Shown here in pieces: positions 30,732 through 37,991 of a DNA stretch of 37,991 nucleotides. The notes under the pieces are model-generated. The model was not told the origin of the DNA. It was given only the letters and a program-made list of their open reading frames with translations, and did no database searches. How positions within the stretch are numbered: position 1 is the first letter of the stretch; every line of letters starts with the position of its first letter. The position numbers were made by a program, and so were the translations under genes. Source of the stretch: Mogibacterium sp. Its GTDB lineage: Bacteria > Bacillota > Clostridia > Peptostreptococcales > Anaerovoracaceae. The stretch lies in the NCBI GenBank assembly GCA_017434025.1, contig JAFRGC010000079.1, forward strand, positions 1 through 37,991, given 5' to 3'.

Positions 30732-30914
30732 TTAGAACTTGATGTCTACCGGCTTGCGGTCGAATATCTCATTGACTCTTGCATAAGACCATGCGAGAAG
30801 CTTCTGGTCGAGGTTGAGCATATAGACCGTAAAGAGGGTTCCTGTAGCAATGCATCCGACGGTAGCGGTAACCTTGAGGACCTTGCAGACAGGACATTTT
30901 TTCTTATTCTTCAT
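30732..30914 (-). CDS. Small membrane protein next to the dehydratase, copy A
   Basis: 60 residues: a basic N-terminus with a CPVC pair (C7, C10), one membrane segment (about 13-33), then NLDQKLLAWSYARVNEIFD. It is similar in plan and in the motif LF-V----LD-KLL--------FD to the 79-residue protein at 37628-37867, which also follows a dehydratase-like alpha subunit. This paired placement suggests a membrane anchor or assembly partner for the Fe-S system. The start follows AAGGAG. It is 18 bp downstream of the activator gene. No known family is recognised. Confidence 0.7.
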   Translation of the reverse strand: MKNKKKCPVCKVLKVTATVGCIATGTLFTVYMLNLDQKLLAWSYARVNEIFDRKPVDIKF

Positions 30915-30932
30915 TGTAGTTCTCCTTCCGGA

Positions 30933-31724
30933 TTACCTGGCCTGTCCCTTCTGACGAGCGAATTCAGCAGCTCCGAGAGCTCCCATCAGCTGCGGGTCTG
31001 TCTTCAGGTTGATGACCTTGAGCTTGAGAACGTGCTCGATAGCGTCCTTGAGTCCGTCGTTCTTAGCGCATCCGCCTGTAAGTGTGATGGAATCAGTAGC
31101 GCCAGCCTTCTTAGCCATTACGAAGCATCTCTTAGCAACAGCCATCTGGATACCAGCAGCGATCTCGTCCATTGGCTTGTTCTCTCCGACGAGAGTGATT
31201 ACCTCGGACTCAGCGAATACTGTGCACTGTGCTGTGATAGGAATTACGTTCTTAGCAGTCAGGGACAGCTTGGAGAACTCAGGGAGTGTCATCTCGAAGG
31301 ATCTTGCCATTGCTTCGTAGAATCTTCCTGTTCCTGCAGCGCACTTATCGTTCATAGCGAAATTCTTTACTGTTCCGTCTGTGTCAACTGCGATACCCTT
31401 AACGTCCTGTCCACCGATATCGATGATAGCCTTAACTGATGGGTCAGTTACATGTACGCCCATAGCATGGCAGGAAATCTCGGAGATGTTCTCATCAGCG
31501 AATGGAACCTTGTTACGTCCATAACCGGTTCCGATGAGGTAAGCGAGTTCCTTGGAGGACTTGAGGCCAACTTTGCCAAGGACTTCGTCCATAGCCAGTC
31601 TTGCCGATGCCTCGGAGTTGATCTTGCTCTTGATAGTGGTATCTGCTACCATCTTGCCGTTTTCGTCAAGGATAACTGCCTTAGTGTAAGTCGAACCAAC
31701 GTCGCAGCCGCCATAATATTTCAT
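30933..31724 (-). CDS. HgdC-type activator ATPase of a 2-hydroxyacyl-CoA dehydratase
   Basis: Homodimeric [4Fe-4S] ATPase (263 aa, BcrAD/BadFG/HgdC family) that drives one electron at low potential into its partner. GCDVGSTYTKAVI (6-18) and AIIDIGGQDVKG (99-110) are the ATP-binding stretches of the ASKHA fold. The cluster ligands of A. fermentans HgdC (C127, C166) correspond to C128 in NDKCAAGTGRFYE and C167 in ITAQCTVFAESEV, a constant offset of one. A further cysteine is C85. It has a likely internal promoter (31769-31797) besides the operon upstream, so activator can be made independently. Confidence 0.92.
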   Translation of the reverse strand: MKYYGGCDVGSTYTKAVILDENGKMVADTTIKSKINSEASARLAMDEVLGKVGLKSSKELAYLIGTGYGRNKVPFADENISEISCHAMGVHVTDPSVKAIIDIGGQDVKGIAVDTDGTVKNFAMNDKCAAGTGRFYEAMARSFEMTLPEFSKLSLTAKNVIPITAQCTVFAESEVITLVGENKPMDEIAAGIQMAVAKRCFVMAKKAGATDSITLTGGCAKNDGLKDAIEHVLKLKVINLKTDPQLMGALGAAEFARQKGQAR

Positions 31725-31768
31725 GATTGTCTCTCTCCTTCTTATAAAAAGTACTATTACTGTTAGAC

Positions 31769-31797
31769 ATTATATTAACTAACGTGGATAAAGTCTA
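31769..31797 (-). promoter_or_regulatory. Internal promoter of the activator gene
   Basis: Minus strand: TAGACT (31797-31792), 17 bp, TATAAT (31774-31769), 45 bp before the activator start, in a 97-bp gap after the alpha-subunit stop. Confidence 0.6.
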
Positions 31798-31821
31798 CTG
31801 TTTTTTAACAGGTGGTAAATA

Positions 31822-33687
31822 TTACATACCCAATTCGTCATCGAAGTCTACCAGTGTCGGGTCTACCGGCTCTGCCTTCATGACAGTCCTCATGTACTCG
31901 TTGACCTTATCTCTCATGGTCTTCCTGGATACTGTTCTAGGGTCCATCAGATCGTGCTCGATCCAGATCATGTGGTGGTTACGGTCTCTGCATGTATCGT
32001 CGAGTACGCCCTGGAGTGTAGCCATGTTCTTGCATGCTACGTTCTGGTACATGATGATGATCTCTGCTCTCCAGTCTTCGACCTGTCTCCACATCTCGTC
32101 AACTACATTGTGGTATCCGCCGTTCGTATGTCTTCTCATTACCATACGCTCGTACAGTCTTGCGAGGTCCATAAGAGCTTCTTCCTTGTCTTCTGTTTCG
32201 AGGACCTTAGTGAAGTTCAGAGACTCCATCTCTACCAGGATGTTGATGCCCCAGCAGTTTGCAAGCCAGTTACTGAAGTTAGCATAGTAGTGAGCCGGGC
32301 ATGACCAGACGATTCCTCTGTATCTCATCTTGTTGCGCCATGCCTGTTCGCGTCTCTCGTATGCCTTCATCATGATATTATTGACTTTCTCGAATGTCGG
32401 CATAACACGAGGGTCAGCACCGCCGTCCATCTCGTAGTTCCACTTACGGAACAGCTCATAGGATGGTCCGATGATCTGCGGATAATCAGTCTTGTTGACT
32501 TCCCACTTCTGCAGCTCGTAAGCAGTCTCCTCGTTGAATCTCTTCATCTGCTTGAAGTAAGCATCCCAGCTCCACTTAGCTCCGGTGACTTCTTCAACGA
32601 ACTTGATGCATCCCTTGATGTCATCTACTGCGTAACGAGTAGTCTCTTCATCCTCATATCTTACCGGGAATGTCAGGTGATATACCGGCAGATCCGGGAA
32701 TCTTCTCGACATATATGATGAAGCCATTGTGGATCCATCGCAAGGCATCGAGCTGGAGATGAAGCATGCTCCCATGTGAGGCAGAGCATCGATTACCAGA
32801 GCTCCGCACTCTGAGCTAGGTACCGGACAGGTATCTGCAGGAAGGCCAAAGCTCTCAACAGCATCGATGTAAGGTACGCATGTGAGCTGGTCGATCTCGG
32901 ATACCAGGAATACCGGCATCAGCTGGTAAGGGATACCAAGGAGATCCGGGAATCCTGCCATGATCTGTCCCATCGTCATCTCGTCGAAGAGAACGACTTT
33001 CTTGTTGAGCTGGCTGGAGTTACCGTTCTTCTTATCGCACTTAGCCAGGAATACGAGGTTCTCTGCTACATAGCGGAAGATGTCGTATGTCATCAGGTGC
33101 GACATCTTGAGCGCGCTGCCCTTCTGTCCGGAAGTATTCTTGTCCATGAATCCTACGCAGCAGAAGTACGAGATCATCCATCTGTAGTAGAATGTCGAGT
33201 TGAGAGCTGGGATGAGGTCTCTGCTGAATGTAGTCAGCAGCATGAGCCACATCTTGCCCCATCTGTAGAAATCATACGCTGTGTCTGCAACGCCTCTCCA
33301 CTCTCTTCTTACAGGGACCATGTCGCCCTTGCGGTAGAGCTTACCGAGGGTTCTCTCGCCGTATAAGAATACTTCTTTGCGTTCTGCAGGACTCATTTCG
33401 ATTCCCTGCTTCACTTCGAGAGCGCATCTCTGGAGGTCGTTCTTGCATCTCTCTACCTGCTTGAGGCAGAAAGCCTTGATGTCGGCTTCCTTCGTCATAT
33501 CTACGATGATCTTGCCGACTTCCATGAGGTTCTGGCCCTGAGCCTTCCAGTCCATGTTATCTTTAGCACGCCAGAAGGAAGGGTTAGGGTATTTAGCTTT
33601 GCCGTTAGCTGCGGCTTTCTTGTTCCTGAGCTCCATCTTCTCGGCAAGAGCGTTCTTGATGCCCAATAATTCTGTGCTTAATACCAT
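31822..33687 (-). CDS. 2-hydroxyacyl-CoA dehydratase family alpha subunit, long form
   Basis: HgdAB/BcrBC-family Fe-S protein of 621 residues. Known alpha subunits are about 400-480 aa, so there is an N-terminal extension of roughly 200 residues, partly charged helices. The family core (about 230-610) has candidate cluster cysteines C287/C294 (ADTCPVPSSECG), C316 (SMPCDGS), C463 (VWSCPAHYY) and C552 (NVACKN); which three bind the cluster cannot be settled here. The ATG overlaps the beta stop (TAATG), so translation is coupled. The C-terminus, PRTVSRKTMRDKVNEYM…DPTLVDFDD, is clearly related to a second copy at the window edge. The substrate is unknown. Reductase activity of the BcrB or double-cubane type is also possible. 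Confidence 0.85.
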   Translation of the reverse strand: MVLSTELLGIKNALAEKMELRNKKAAANGKAKYPNPSFWRAKDNMDWKAQGQNLMEVGKIIVDMTKEADIKAFCLKQVERCKNDLQRCALEVKQGIEMSPAERKEVFLYGERTLGKLYRKGDMVPVRREWRGVADTAYDFYRWGKMWLMLLTTFSRDLIPALNSTFYYRWMISYFCCVGFMDKNTSGQKGSALKMSHLMTYDIFRYVAENLVFLAKCDKKNGNSSQLNKKVVLFDEMTMGQIMAGFPDLLGIPYQLMPVFLVSEIDQLTCVPYIDAVESFGLPADTCPVPSSECGALVIDALPHMGACFISSSMPCDGSTMASSYMSRRFPDLPVYHLTFPVRYEDEETTRYAVDDIKGCIKFVEEVTGAKWSWDAYFKQMKRFNEETAYELQKWEVNKTDYPQIIGPSYELFRKWNYEMDGGADPRVMPTFEKVNNIMMKAYERREQAWRNKMRYRGIVWSCPAHYYANFSNWLANCWGINILVEMESLNFTKVLETEDKEEALMDLARLYERMVMRRHTNGGYHNVVDEMWRQVEDWRAEIIIMYQNVACKNMATLQGVLDDTCRDRNHHMIWIEHDLMDPRTVSRKTMRDKVNEYMRTVMKAEPVDPTLVDFDDELGM

Positions 33688-34886
33688 TACTTCTTGCCTC
33701 CTTTCTGGAGCTTCTGGATCTTCTTGATCTCAAGCGATTCTACGAACGCCTGGAATCTGGTTCTGAGCTGTCCTGAGCCCTTAGCATTGTAGAGTCTGTC
33801 GATCGACAGTACCGGCCAGCCGTACTCATCGGACATGATGTGGCTTACCAGAGCTCTTTCGAATCCCCATAAGTCACAGTATTTCATCTGCTCATAGATG
33901 ATACCGTCTGCCTTGAATTCCTTCGCAAGCCTGTCTGCGGTCTCTCTTCTCTGCAGTACTTTGTTATCTGCGATGTAACGAGCACACTCTGAAGAGTCCA
34001 TGTACTGGCGTACGATCTGCGGAAGTGCATCCTCATCGTCTGTGAGCTCGATGACTTCTCTGCCAGGGATGGATCCGAAGCAGTGTCTGTCGAATACGAC
34101 TCTGGCACCGGCATCTTCGATCATCTTGGTGAATTCAGGGTCATCGATCTCGGATCCTACGATACCGACTCTTGCTCTAGGCAGCTTCTCGTCCGGCTGT
34201 CTGCTCTTGAGTTCCTCGAGAGTCTCCTTGAGATAAGGCAGTATCAGATATTTCGGGCAAGTATAGGTAACCAGGTTGAGGATGTGGAATTCATATCCTG
34301 TGATCACCGGATTATCTGCCTTGCGCATCTCGCTGATCTCCTGAATGATCTTGCAGACCTCATTATGCTCTGCAACAGCCTCGCGGATCGCAGCATCAGA
34401 TACATCTACGCCCAGCTTGTCATGCATGACGTCCAGAAGTCTGACTTCCAGCTGTCTCTGCATGTGTCTGTAAGAGAACTCCTCAGTCTTATACGGAACA
34501 TCAAGGTGTGTAACGAAGAAGTTTTCCTTATCGTTGCACTTGAGAATGCCAAAATGCTCATAGAATCTGTTCATCATCGAGCATGCATCAACTCCTGCAA
34601 GTCCGTCAAGGAACTGGAAGCCTCCTTCGATCGCCCTCTCCAGCAGTGCTCTTGCGTACTCGCAGACGTAGTTCGACATGTAATATGTTGAAATGTCGAT
34701 CGATCCGGTCCTCGGTGCGCGCAGCCTTACCGAAACGCAGTTGCCAACGTTCAGCAGAACTTCCGGAATGTGATAGCAAGTGTATCCCATGACCAGCTTG
34801 CCGTCTTTTCTTGCCTGTTCCACCAGTTCATTGTCTGCGTTGTCCAGAAGGTTCTCGAAGTAGATCAAATGCTTCAAGTCTTTCAA
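33687..34886 (-). CDS. 2-hydroxyacyl-CoA dehydratase family beta subunit
   Basis: Second Fe-S subunit of the complex (399 aa, within the usual 370-430 range). The three cluster cysteines fit the family pattern: C37 in GYTCYHIPEVLLN, C102 in GVDACSMMNRFYEHF, and C337 in QMKYCDLWGFER. The start is TTG at 34886 with GGGAGGT upstream. It sits between the CooC-type ATPase gene and the alpha subunit and overlaps the latter by 1 nt. It should take electrons from the activator and act on a CoA thioester, but acyl-CoA-dehydratase, benzoyl-CoA-reductase-like and double-cubane-type functions cannot be told apart by sequence alone. Confidence 0.88.
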   Translation of the reverse strand: MKDLKHLIYFENLLDNADNELVEQARKDGKLVMGYTCYHIPEVLLNVGNCVSVRLRAPRTGSIDISTYYMSNYVCEYARALLERAIEGGFQFLDGLAGVDACSMMNRFYEHFGILKCNDKENFFVTHLDVPYKTEEFSYRHMQRQLEVRLLDVMHDKLGVDVSDAAIREAVAEHNEVCKIIQEISEMRKADNPVITGYEFHILNLVTYTCPKYLILPYLKETLEELKSRQPDEKLPRARVGIVGSEIDDPEFTKMIEDAGARVVFDRHCFGSIPGREVIELTDDEDALPQIVRQYMDSSECARYIADNKVLQRRETADRLAKEFKADGIIYEQMKYCDLWGFERALVSHIMSDEYGWPVLSIDRLYNAKGSGQLRTRFQAFVESLEIKKIQKLQKGGKK

Positions 34887-34915
34887 TGTTCTAAAACCTC
34901 CCTCTCATATATCAA

Positions 34916-35677
34916 CTATATCAGTTGCATTTTCTTAAGAGCCTCTCGTGTGCCGGCCATGACCGGAGAATCCTCCGGCAGGTCGAATACGCTGATGCCC
35001 ATGATGTCATTATCAGCGTGAGCCTTGTCTTCAGGGATATAGGCAAGGATCTCTGCGGACTCGACTTTGACATAAGGAATGGATTCCTCTTTGACTCTGT
35101 TGACGATGACTCCGCACTTGTCGTACATCACGAGTTCATCTGCGACAGATTTGATGGTATCCACTACCTTGCAGCCTTTGCGGCTCGGATCTGTGATCAG
35201 GAAGAGGTGCGTGACCTTCTCCATGACACGGCGGTTGATCTGCTCGATCCCCGCCTCACCGTCGATGACTACATAATCAAAGTCGTTGGCCAGCAGGCTG
35301 ATGACTTCTTTGAGATATGCGTTGACCTTACAGTAGCATCCTGCAGCTTCCGGTCTTCCGATAGCAAGAAAGCTGAACTTCTGCTCCTCCAGCATGGTAT
35401 CGAAGATGCGGAACCTCGCCTCATTGAGCATCTCGATCGCTTCTTTCGGCCGGCCTTCTTCCACGCTGTTGACGATCTTCTTGCGGATACCGTCAAGTGT
35501 GTCTGTAGGCTCAACGCCCAGCGCTGTCGTCAGGCCGATTGCCGGATCTGCATCGATGGCCAGGATCCTCGCGTCAGGATACTCCTCTGTCAGGATCCTT
35601 ACCATTGCCGAAGAGATCGAGGTCTTCCCTACGCCTCCCTTGCCTGCTACTGTCAAAATCTTGGTGTTATCTCCCAT
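34916..35677 (-). CDS. CooC/AcsF-type nickel-insertion ATPase
   Basis: P-loop ATPase of the MinD/CooC group (253 aa). The deviant Walker A, GKGGVGKTS (12-20), keeps the signature lysine, and IDADPAIGLTTALG (41-54) is the switch region. GCYCKVNAYL holds a C-x-C pair (C114, C116), which in CooC1 of Carboxydothermus (C112, C114) binds metal between two subunits. Known members load nickel into CO dehydrogenase or acetyl-CoA synthase, yet neither is in this window. It lies 9 bp after htpG and 29 bp before the dehydratase beta gene. The placement suggests it matures the dehydratase-like complex or the possible ACS-like protein. Confidence 0.88.
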   Translation of the reverse strand: MGDNTKILTVAGKGGVGKTSISSAMVRILTEEYPDARILAIDADPAIGLTTALGVEPTDTLDGIRKKIVNSVEEGRPKEAIEMLNEARFRIFDTMLEEQKFSFLAIGRPEAAGCYCKVNAYLKEVISLLANDFDYVVIDGEAGIEQINRRVMEKVTHLFLITDPSRKGCKVVDTIKSVADELVMYDKCGVIVNRVKEESIPYVKVESAEILAYIPEDKAHADNDIMGISVFDLPEDSPVMAGTREALKKMQLI

Positions 35678-35686
35678 TATTACTCC

Positions 35687-37600
35687 TTAAAAGAACGAAC
35701 ATACTATGTCTGTGTATCCGGAAGGATCGTTGATCGGAAGTCCTGCAATGAGCAGTGCCTGATTGAACAGGACCTCACACATCTTCTTAGCTCTTTCCGG
35801 ATCATCCAGTCTGGCTCTGTCCAGAGCCAGAAATGCTGCGTGATCTACATTGAGTTCCAGGATCCTCTTGGCCTTCATTCCCAGATCCGGGTTGACTGCC
35901 GTGAAGTACTTCTCCATCTCGAAGGTGATGCCGTCGCCGCTCGACAGGCATACCGGATGAGTTCTGAGCTTGGTAGTCGCCTTGACGACATCTACCTTAT
36001 CTCCAAGAGCTTCCTTGACAAAATCGAAGGTGTCCTTGAAGGTCTCCGTCATCTTCTCATCGTTCTTGCCGTCGCCGAGGTCGAAGTCTCCGTCGATCAC
36101 CGACATGAAGCTCTTCTCTCTGTACTTCCTGAACATGTCAGGGATGAACTCATCGGTGTTGTCAGTAAAGTACAGGATCTCTATGCCGCGTTCCTTGAGG
36201 ATCTCGGTCTGCGGCATCTTGTCTACTGCATCGAGGCTGTCGCCTGCGGCGTAGTAGATGTACTCCTGATCTTCCTTCATCCTGTCGACATATTCAGCCA
36301 GTGTCACCAGCTTGTTCTCTGTCGATGAGTAGAACATCAGGAAATCCTGCAGCTCTTCCTTGTACTTGCCGAAGTCGTCAAGCGCGCAGAGCTTGAGCTG
36401 TCTGCCGAAGCTCTTGTAGAACTTCTCGTACTTCTCGCGGTCCTTATCTCTGAGTTCTTCGAGTTTGCCGCGGATCTTCTTCTCGAGATTTTTCGAGATC
36501 AGTTTGACCTGTCTGTCATGCTGCAGCATCTCTCTCGAAATGTTGAGTGACAGATCCGGAGAATCCACGACACCCTTGACGAAGTTGAAATACTCAGGCA
36601 GGAGTTCTTTGCACTTGTCCATGATCAGCACGCCCGAGCTGTACAGCTGGAGACCGCCGGAGAAATCATCGGAGTAGTACTTATACGGTACCTGCTCCGG
36701 TATGAACATCAGTGCGTCGTAGCTGACCATTCCCTCTACCGATACGGTCATCGTCTCGAGAGGAGGCAGCTCATCCTGGAATGTCTGTTTGTAGAACTCT
36801 TCGTATTCCTCCCGGGTGACCTCCGCGCGCTTGCGCTGCCACAGAGGCACCATCGAGTTGAACACTTCATATTCGAAGACCTCTTCGAATTCAGGATTCT
36901 CAGGATCGGATCCTTCTTTGATCTTCGGCTGAGGCATCAGCATCTTGATCGGGAAGCGGATGTAGTCAGAGTACTTCTTGACGAGTTTGTATATAGGGTA
37001 CTCTCGCATGTACTGGCTGAATTCATCCTTCTCTTCACCGTCTTCTCTGATGTGCATGATGACGTCAGTACCCTGGCTGTCACGCTCTGCCTCTTCGATG
37101 GTGTAGCCGCCGGCGCCTTCGGAGATCCACCTGTAAGCCTTGTCCTCGCCGTACTTGCGGCTGACGACTTCCACTTTGTCGGCTACCATGAACGCCGAGT
37201 AGAAACCTACTCCGAACTGTCCGATGATATCGACCTGATCCGCCAGGCTGGCTGCTGTGTCTGCCTTCTCCTTATCTGCCTTCTCGATCTCCTCAGAGAA
37301 CTTCTTGCTTCCGGAGAAAGCTATCGTGCCGAGATTCTTCTCGAGGTCTTCCTCGTTCATTCCGATCCCGTTGTCGCTGACCGTAAGTGTACGGTTCTCT
37401 TTGTCGAGCGTCAGGATGATCTCGAAGTCCTTGCGGCTCATGCCGATCGACGGATCAGTCAGTGCAAGATAGCACATCTTGTCGATCGCGTCAGACGCGT
37501 TGGAAATGATCTCACGCAGGAAGATCTCTTTGTGCGTATAGATCGAGTTGATCATCAGGTCCAGCAGACGCTGGGATTCGGCTTTAAACTTCTTCTTCAT
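35687..37600 (-). CDS. htpG: Molecular chaperone HtpG (Hsp90)
   Basis: ATP-dependent bacterial Hsp90 of 637 residues (typical 610-640). The N-terminal ATPase shows EIISNASDAIDK (30-41), DNGIGMNEEDL and GQFGVGFYSAFMVAD. The middle domain has SLNISREMLQ, whose arginine contacts ATP. The C-terminal dimerisation domain follows. The start follows AAGGAAG. It is packed between a small membrane gene (27 bp upstream) and the CooC-type ATPase (9 bp downstream), an unusual location that suggests it may help assemble the Fe-S enzyme, or may be just a passenger in the operon. Confidence 0.96.
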   Translation of the reverse strand: MKKKFKAESQRLLDLMINSIYTHKEIFLREIISNASDAIDKMCYLALTDPSIGMSRKDFEIILTLDKENRTLTVSDNGIGMNEEDLEKNLGTIAFSGSKKFSEEIEKADKEKADTAASLADQVDIIGQFGVGFYSAFMVADKVEVVSRKYGEDKAYRWISEGAGGYTIEEAERDSQGTDVIMHIREDGEEKDEFSQYMREYPIYKLVKKYSDYIRFPIKMLMPQPKIKEGSDPENPEFEEVFEYEVFNSMVPLWQRKRAEVTREEYEEFYKQTFQDELPPLETMTVSVEGMVSYDALMFIPEQVPYKYYSDDFSGGLQLYSSGVLIMDKCKELLPEYFNFVKGVVDSPDLSLNISREMLQHDRQVKLISKNLEKKIRGKLEELRDKDREKYEKFYKSFGRQLKLCALDDFGKYKEELQDFLMFYSSTENKLVTLAEYVDRMKEDQEYIYYAAGDSLDAVDKMPQTEILKERGIEILYFTDNTDEFIPDMFRKYREKSFMSVIDGDFDLGDGKNDEKMTETFKDTFDFVKEALGDKVDVVKATTKLRTHPVCLSSGDGITFEMEKYFTAVNPDLGMKAKRILELNVDHAAFLALDRARLDDPERAKKMCEVLFNQALLIAGLPINDPSGYTDIVCSFF

Positions 37601-37627
37601 ATTGCAATAACTTCCTTTGTTGTATTA

Positions 37628-37867
37628 TTAATAGCTCTTGCCCATGTATTCAGAATCGATCTGATCATACGGAACAGTATGAGGATCTCTTCTCTCCATG
37701 TTGTCAAAGTGATTCTTCATGAATGGCTCAACAACGTAGTAAAGCAGCTTTCCGTCCAGGTCGTAGTAGAATACGCAGAACAGTCCGGCATATGCAAGAG
37801 CCGCGATGCCGAGTGTCTTCTTAACGAATCTAACGGCTTTATTCTTTTTCTTCTTAGCCTTCTTCAT
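37628..37867 (-). CDS. Small membrane protein next to the dehydratase, copy B
   Basis: 79 residues from the second of two adjacent ATGs (37867), which is 6 nt after GGAGG; the first ATG is too close. It has a lysine-rich N-terminus (KKAKKKKNK), one membrane segment (about 18-36) and DLDGKLLYYVVEPFMKNHFD, related to copy A (30732-30914) in LF-V----LD-KLL-------- FD. It follows a dehydratase-like alpha subunit by 14 bp, just as copy A follows the same kind of system. The tail ENMERRDPHTVPYDQID-like region is polar. Function unknown. Confidence 0.75.
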   Translation of the reverse strand: MKKAKKKKNKAVRFVKKTLGIAALAYAGLFCVFYYDLDGKLLYYVVEPFMKNHFDNMERRDPHTVPYDQIDSEYMGKSY

Positions 37868-37881
37868 CATCGGCCTCCTTT

Positions 37882-37991
37882 CTACCAGCTGTCGATATCG
37901 TCAAAGTCAAGCAGTGACGGATCGAGCGGTTCTTCGCCCATTACTGTGAACATGTAGTCATTGATGATCTGTCTGATCTGTGACCTTGGAA
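37882..37991 (-). CDS. Second 2-hydroxyacyl-CoA dehydratase family subunit, C-terminus only
   Basis: An open frame runs from the window edge to TAG at 37882-37884 (36 full codons). The residues PRSQIRQIINDYMFTVMGEE and PLDPSLLDFDDIDSW align with the end of the 621-aa subunit (PRTVSRKTMRDKVNEYM, DPTLVDFDD). It is cut by the window, so its length and cysteines cannot be seen. It ends 14 bp before small membrane protein copy B. This shows a duplicated alpha subunit, probably with its own beta subunit beyond the edge. Confidence 0.8.
   Translation of the reverse strand, partial: PRSQIRQIINDYMFTVMGEEPLDPSLLDFDDIDSW

Noticed and set aside
1-37991. CRISPR arrays, tRNA or rRNA genes
   Set aside because: No repeat-spacer pattern, tRNA T-arm/anticodon arrangement or rRNA sequence was seen on either strand.

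Overview
The window looks like chromosome of an anaerobic Clostridia (Firmicutes) species with about 50% G+C. The signs are strong AGGAGG-type ribosome sites with some TTG and GTG starts, a pyrophosphate-type phosphofructokinase, a split transketolase, a type 2 ArgC, and an oxygen-sensitive 2-hydroxyacyl-CoA dehydratase system. An amino-acid or sugar-acid fermenter, perhaps near Eubacteriales Family XIII, is a guess from gene content, not proof.

Layout. Positions 1-154 hold the 3' end of an IS3-family element. Positions 192-5734 (minus strand) hold lpdA, lplA, an acidic membrane protein, an iron alcohol dehydrogenase, a DUF937 protein and a cysteine-rich redox protein. Then come prmA, a divergent TetR regulator and tyrS. 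tyrS has its own promoter and a leader that encodes an 18-residue tyrosine-rich peptide followed by mutually exclusive RNA helices, the plan of a ribosome-mediated attenuator.

Positions 9263-18962 (minus) form a sugar or sugar-acid utilisation block: ketopantoate-reductase-like dehydrogenase, transketolase N and C halves, PPi-phosphofructokinase, a FadR-type regulator, TRAP transporter dctP-dctQ-dctM, a second, very similar FadR-type regulator, and rpiB. A perfect 15-bp palindrome upstream of dctP and a related inverted repeat upstream of the dehydrogenase are candidate operators.

Positions 19248-22142 carry upp, sua5/ywlC, prfA and a possible mini-ORF before prfA. Positions 22181-25067 hold a divergent pair: an unusual three-part MocR regulator fused to a class IV aminotransferase, and an ECF transporter substrate-binding membrane protein. 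argC-argJ-argB-argD follow on the plus strand, then rpmE on the minus strand.

Positions 29931-37991 (minus) are the most unusual block: the C-terminus of a second dehydratase-like subunit, a small membrane protein, htpG, a CooC-type nickel ATPase, a dehydratase beta subunit, a long (621 aa) alpha subunit, an HgdC-type activator, a second small membrane protein related to the first, and a protein that may resemble part of acetyl-CoA synthase. Together they suggest an ATP-driven low-potential Fe-S reductase or dehydratase with its own metal-maturation factors. The substrate cannot be told from sequence.
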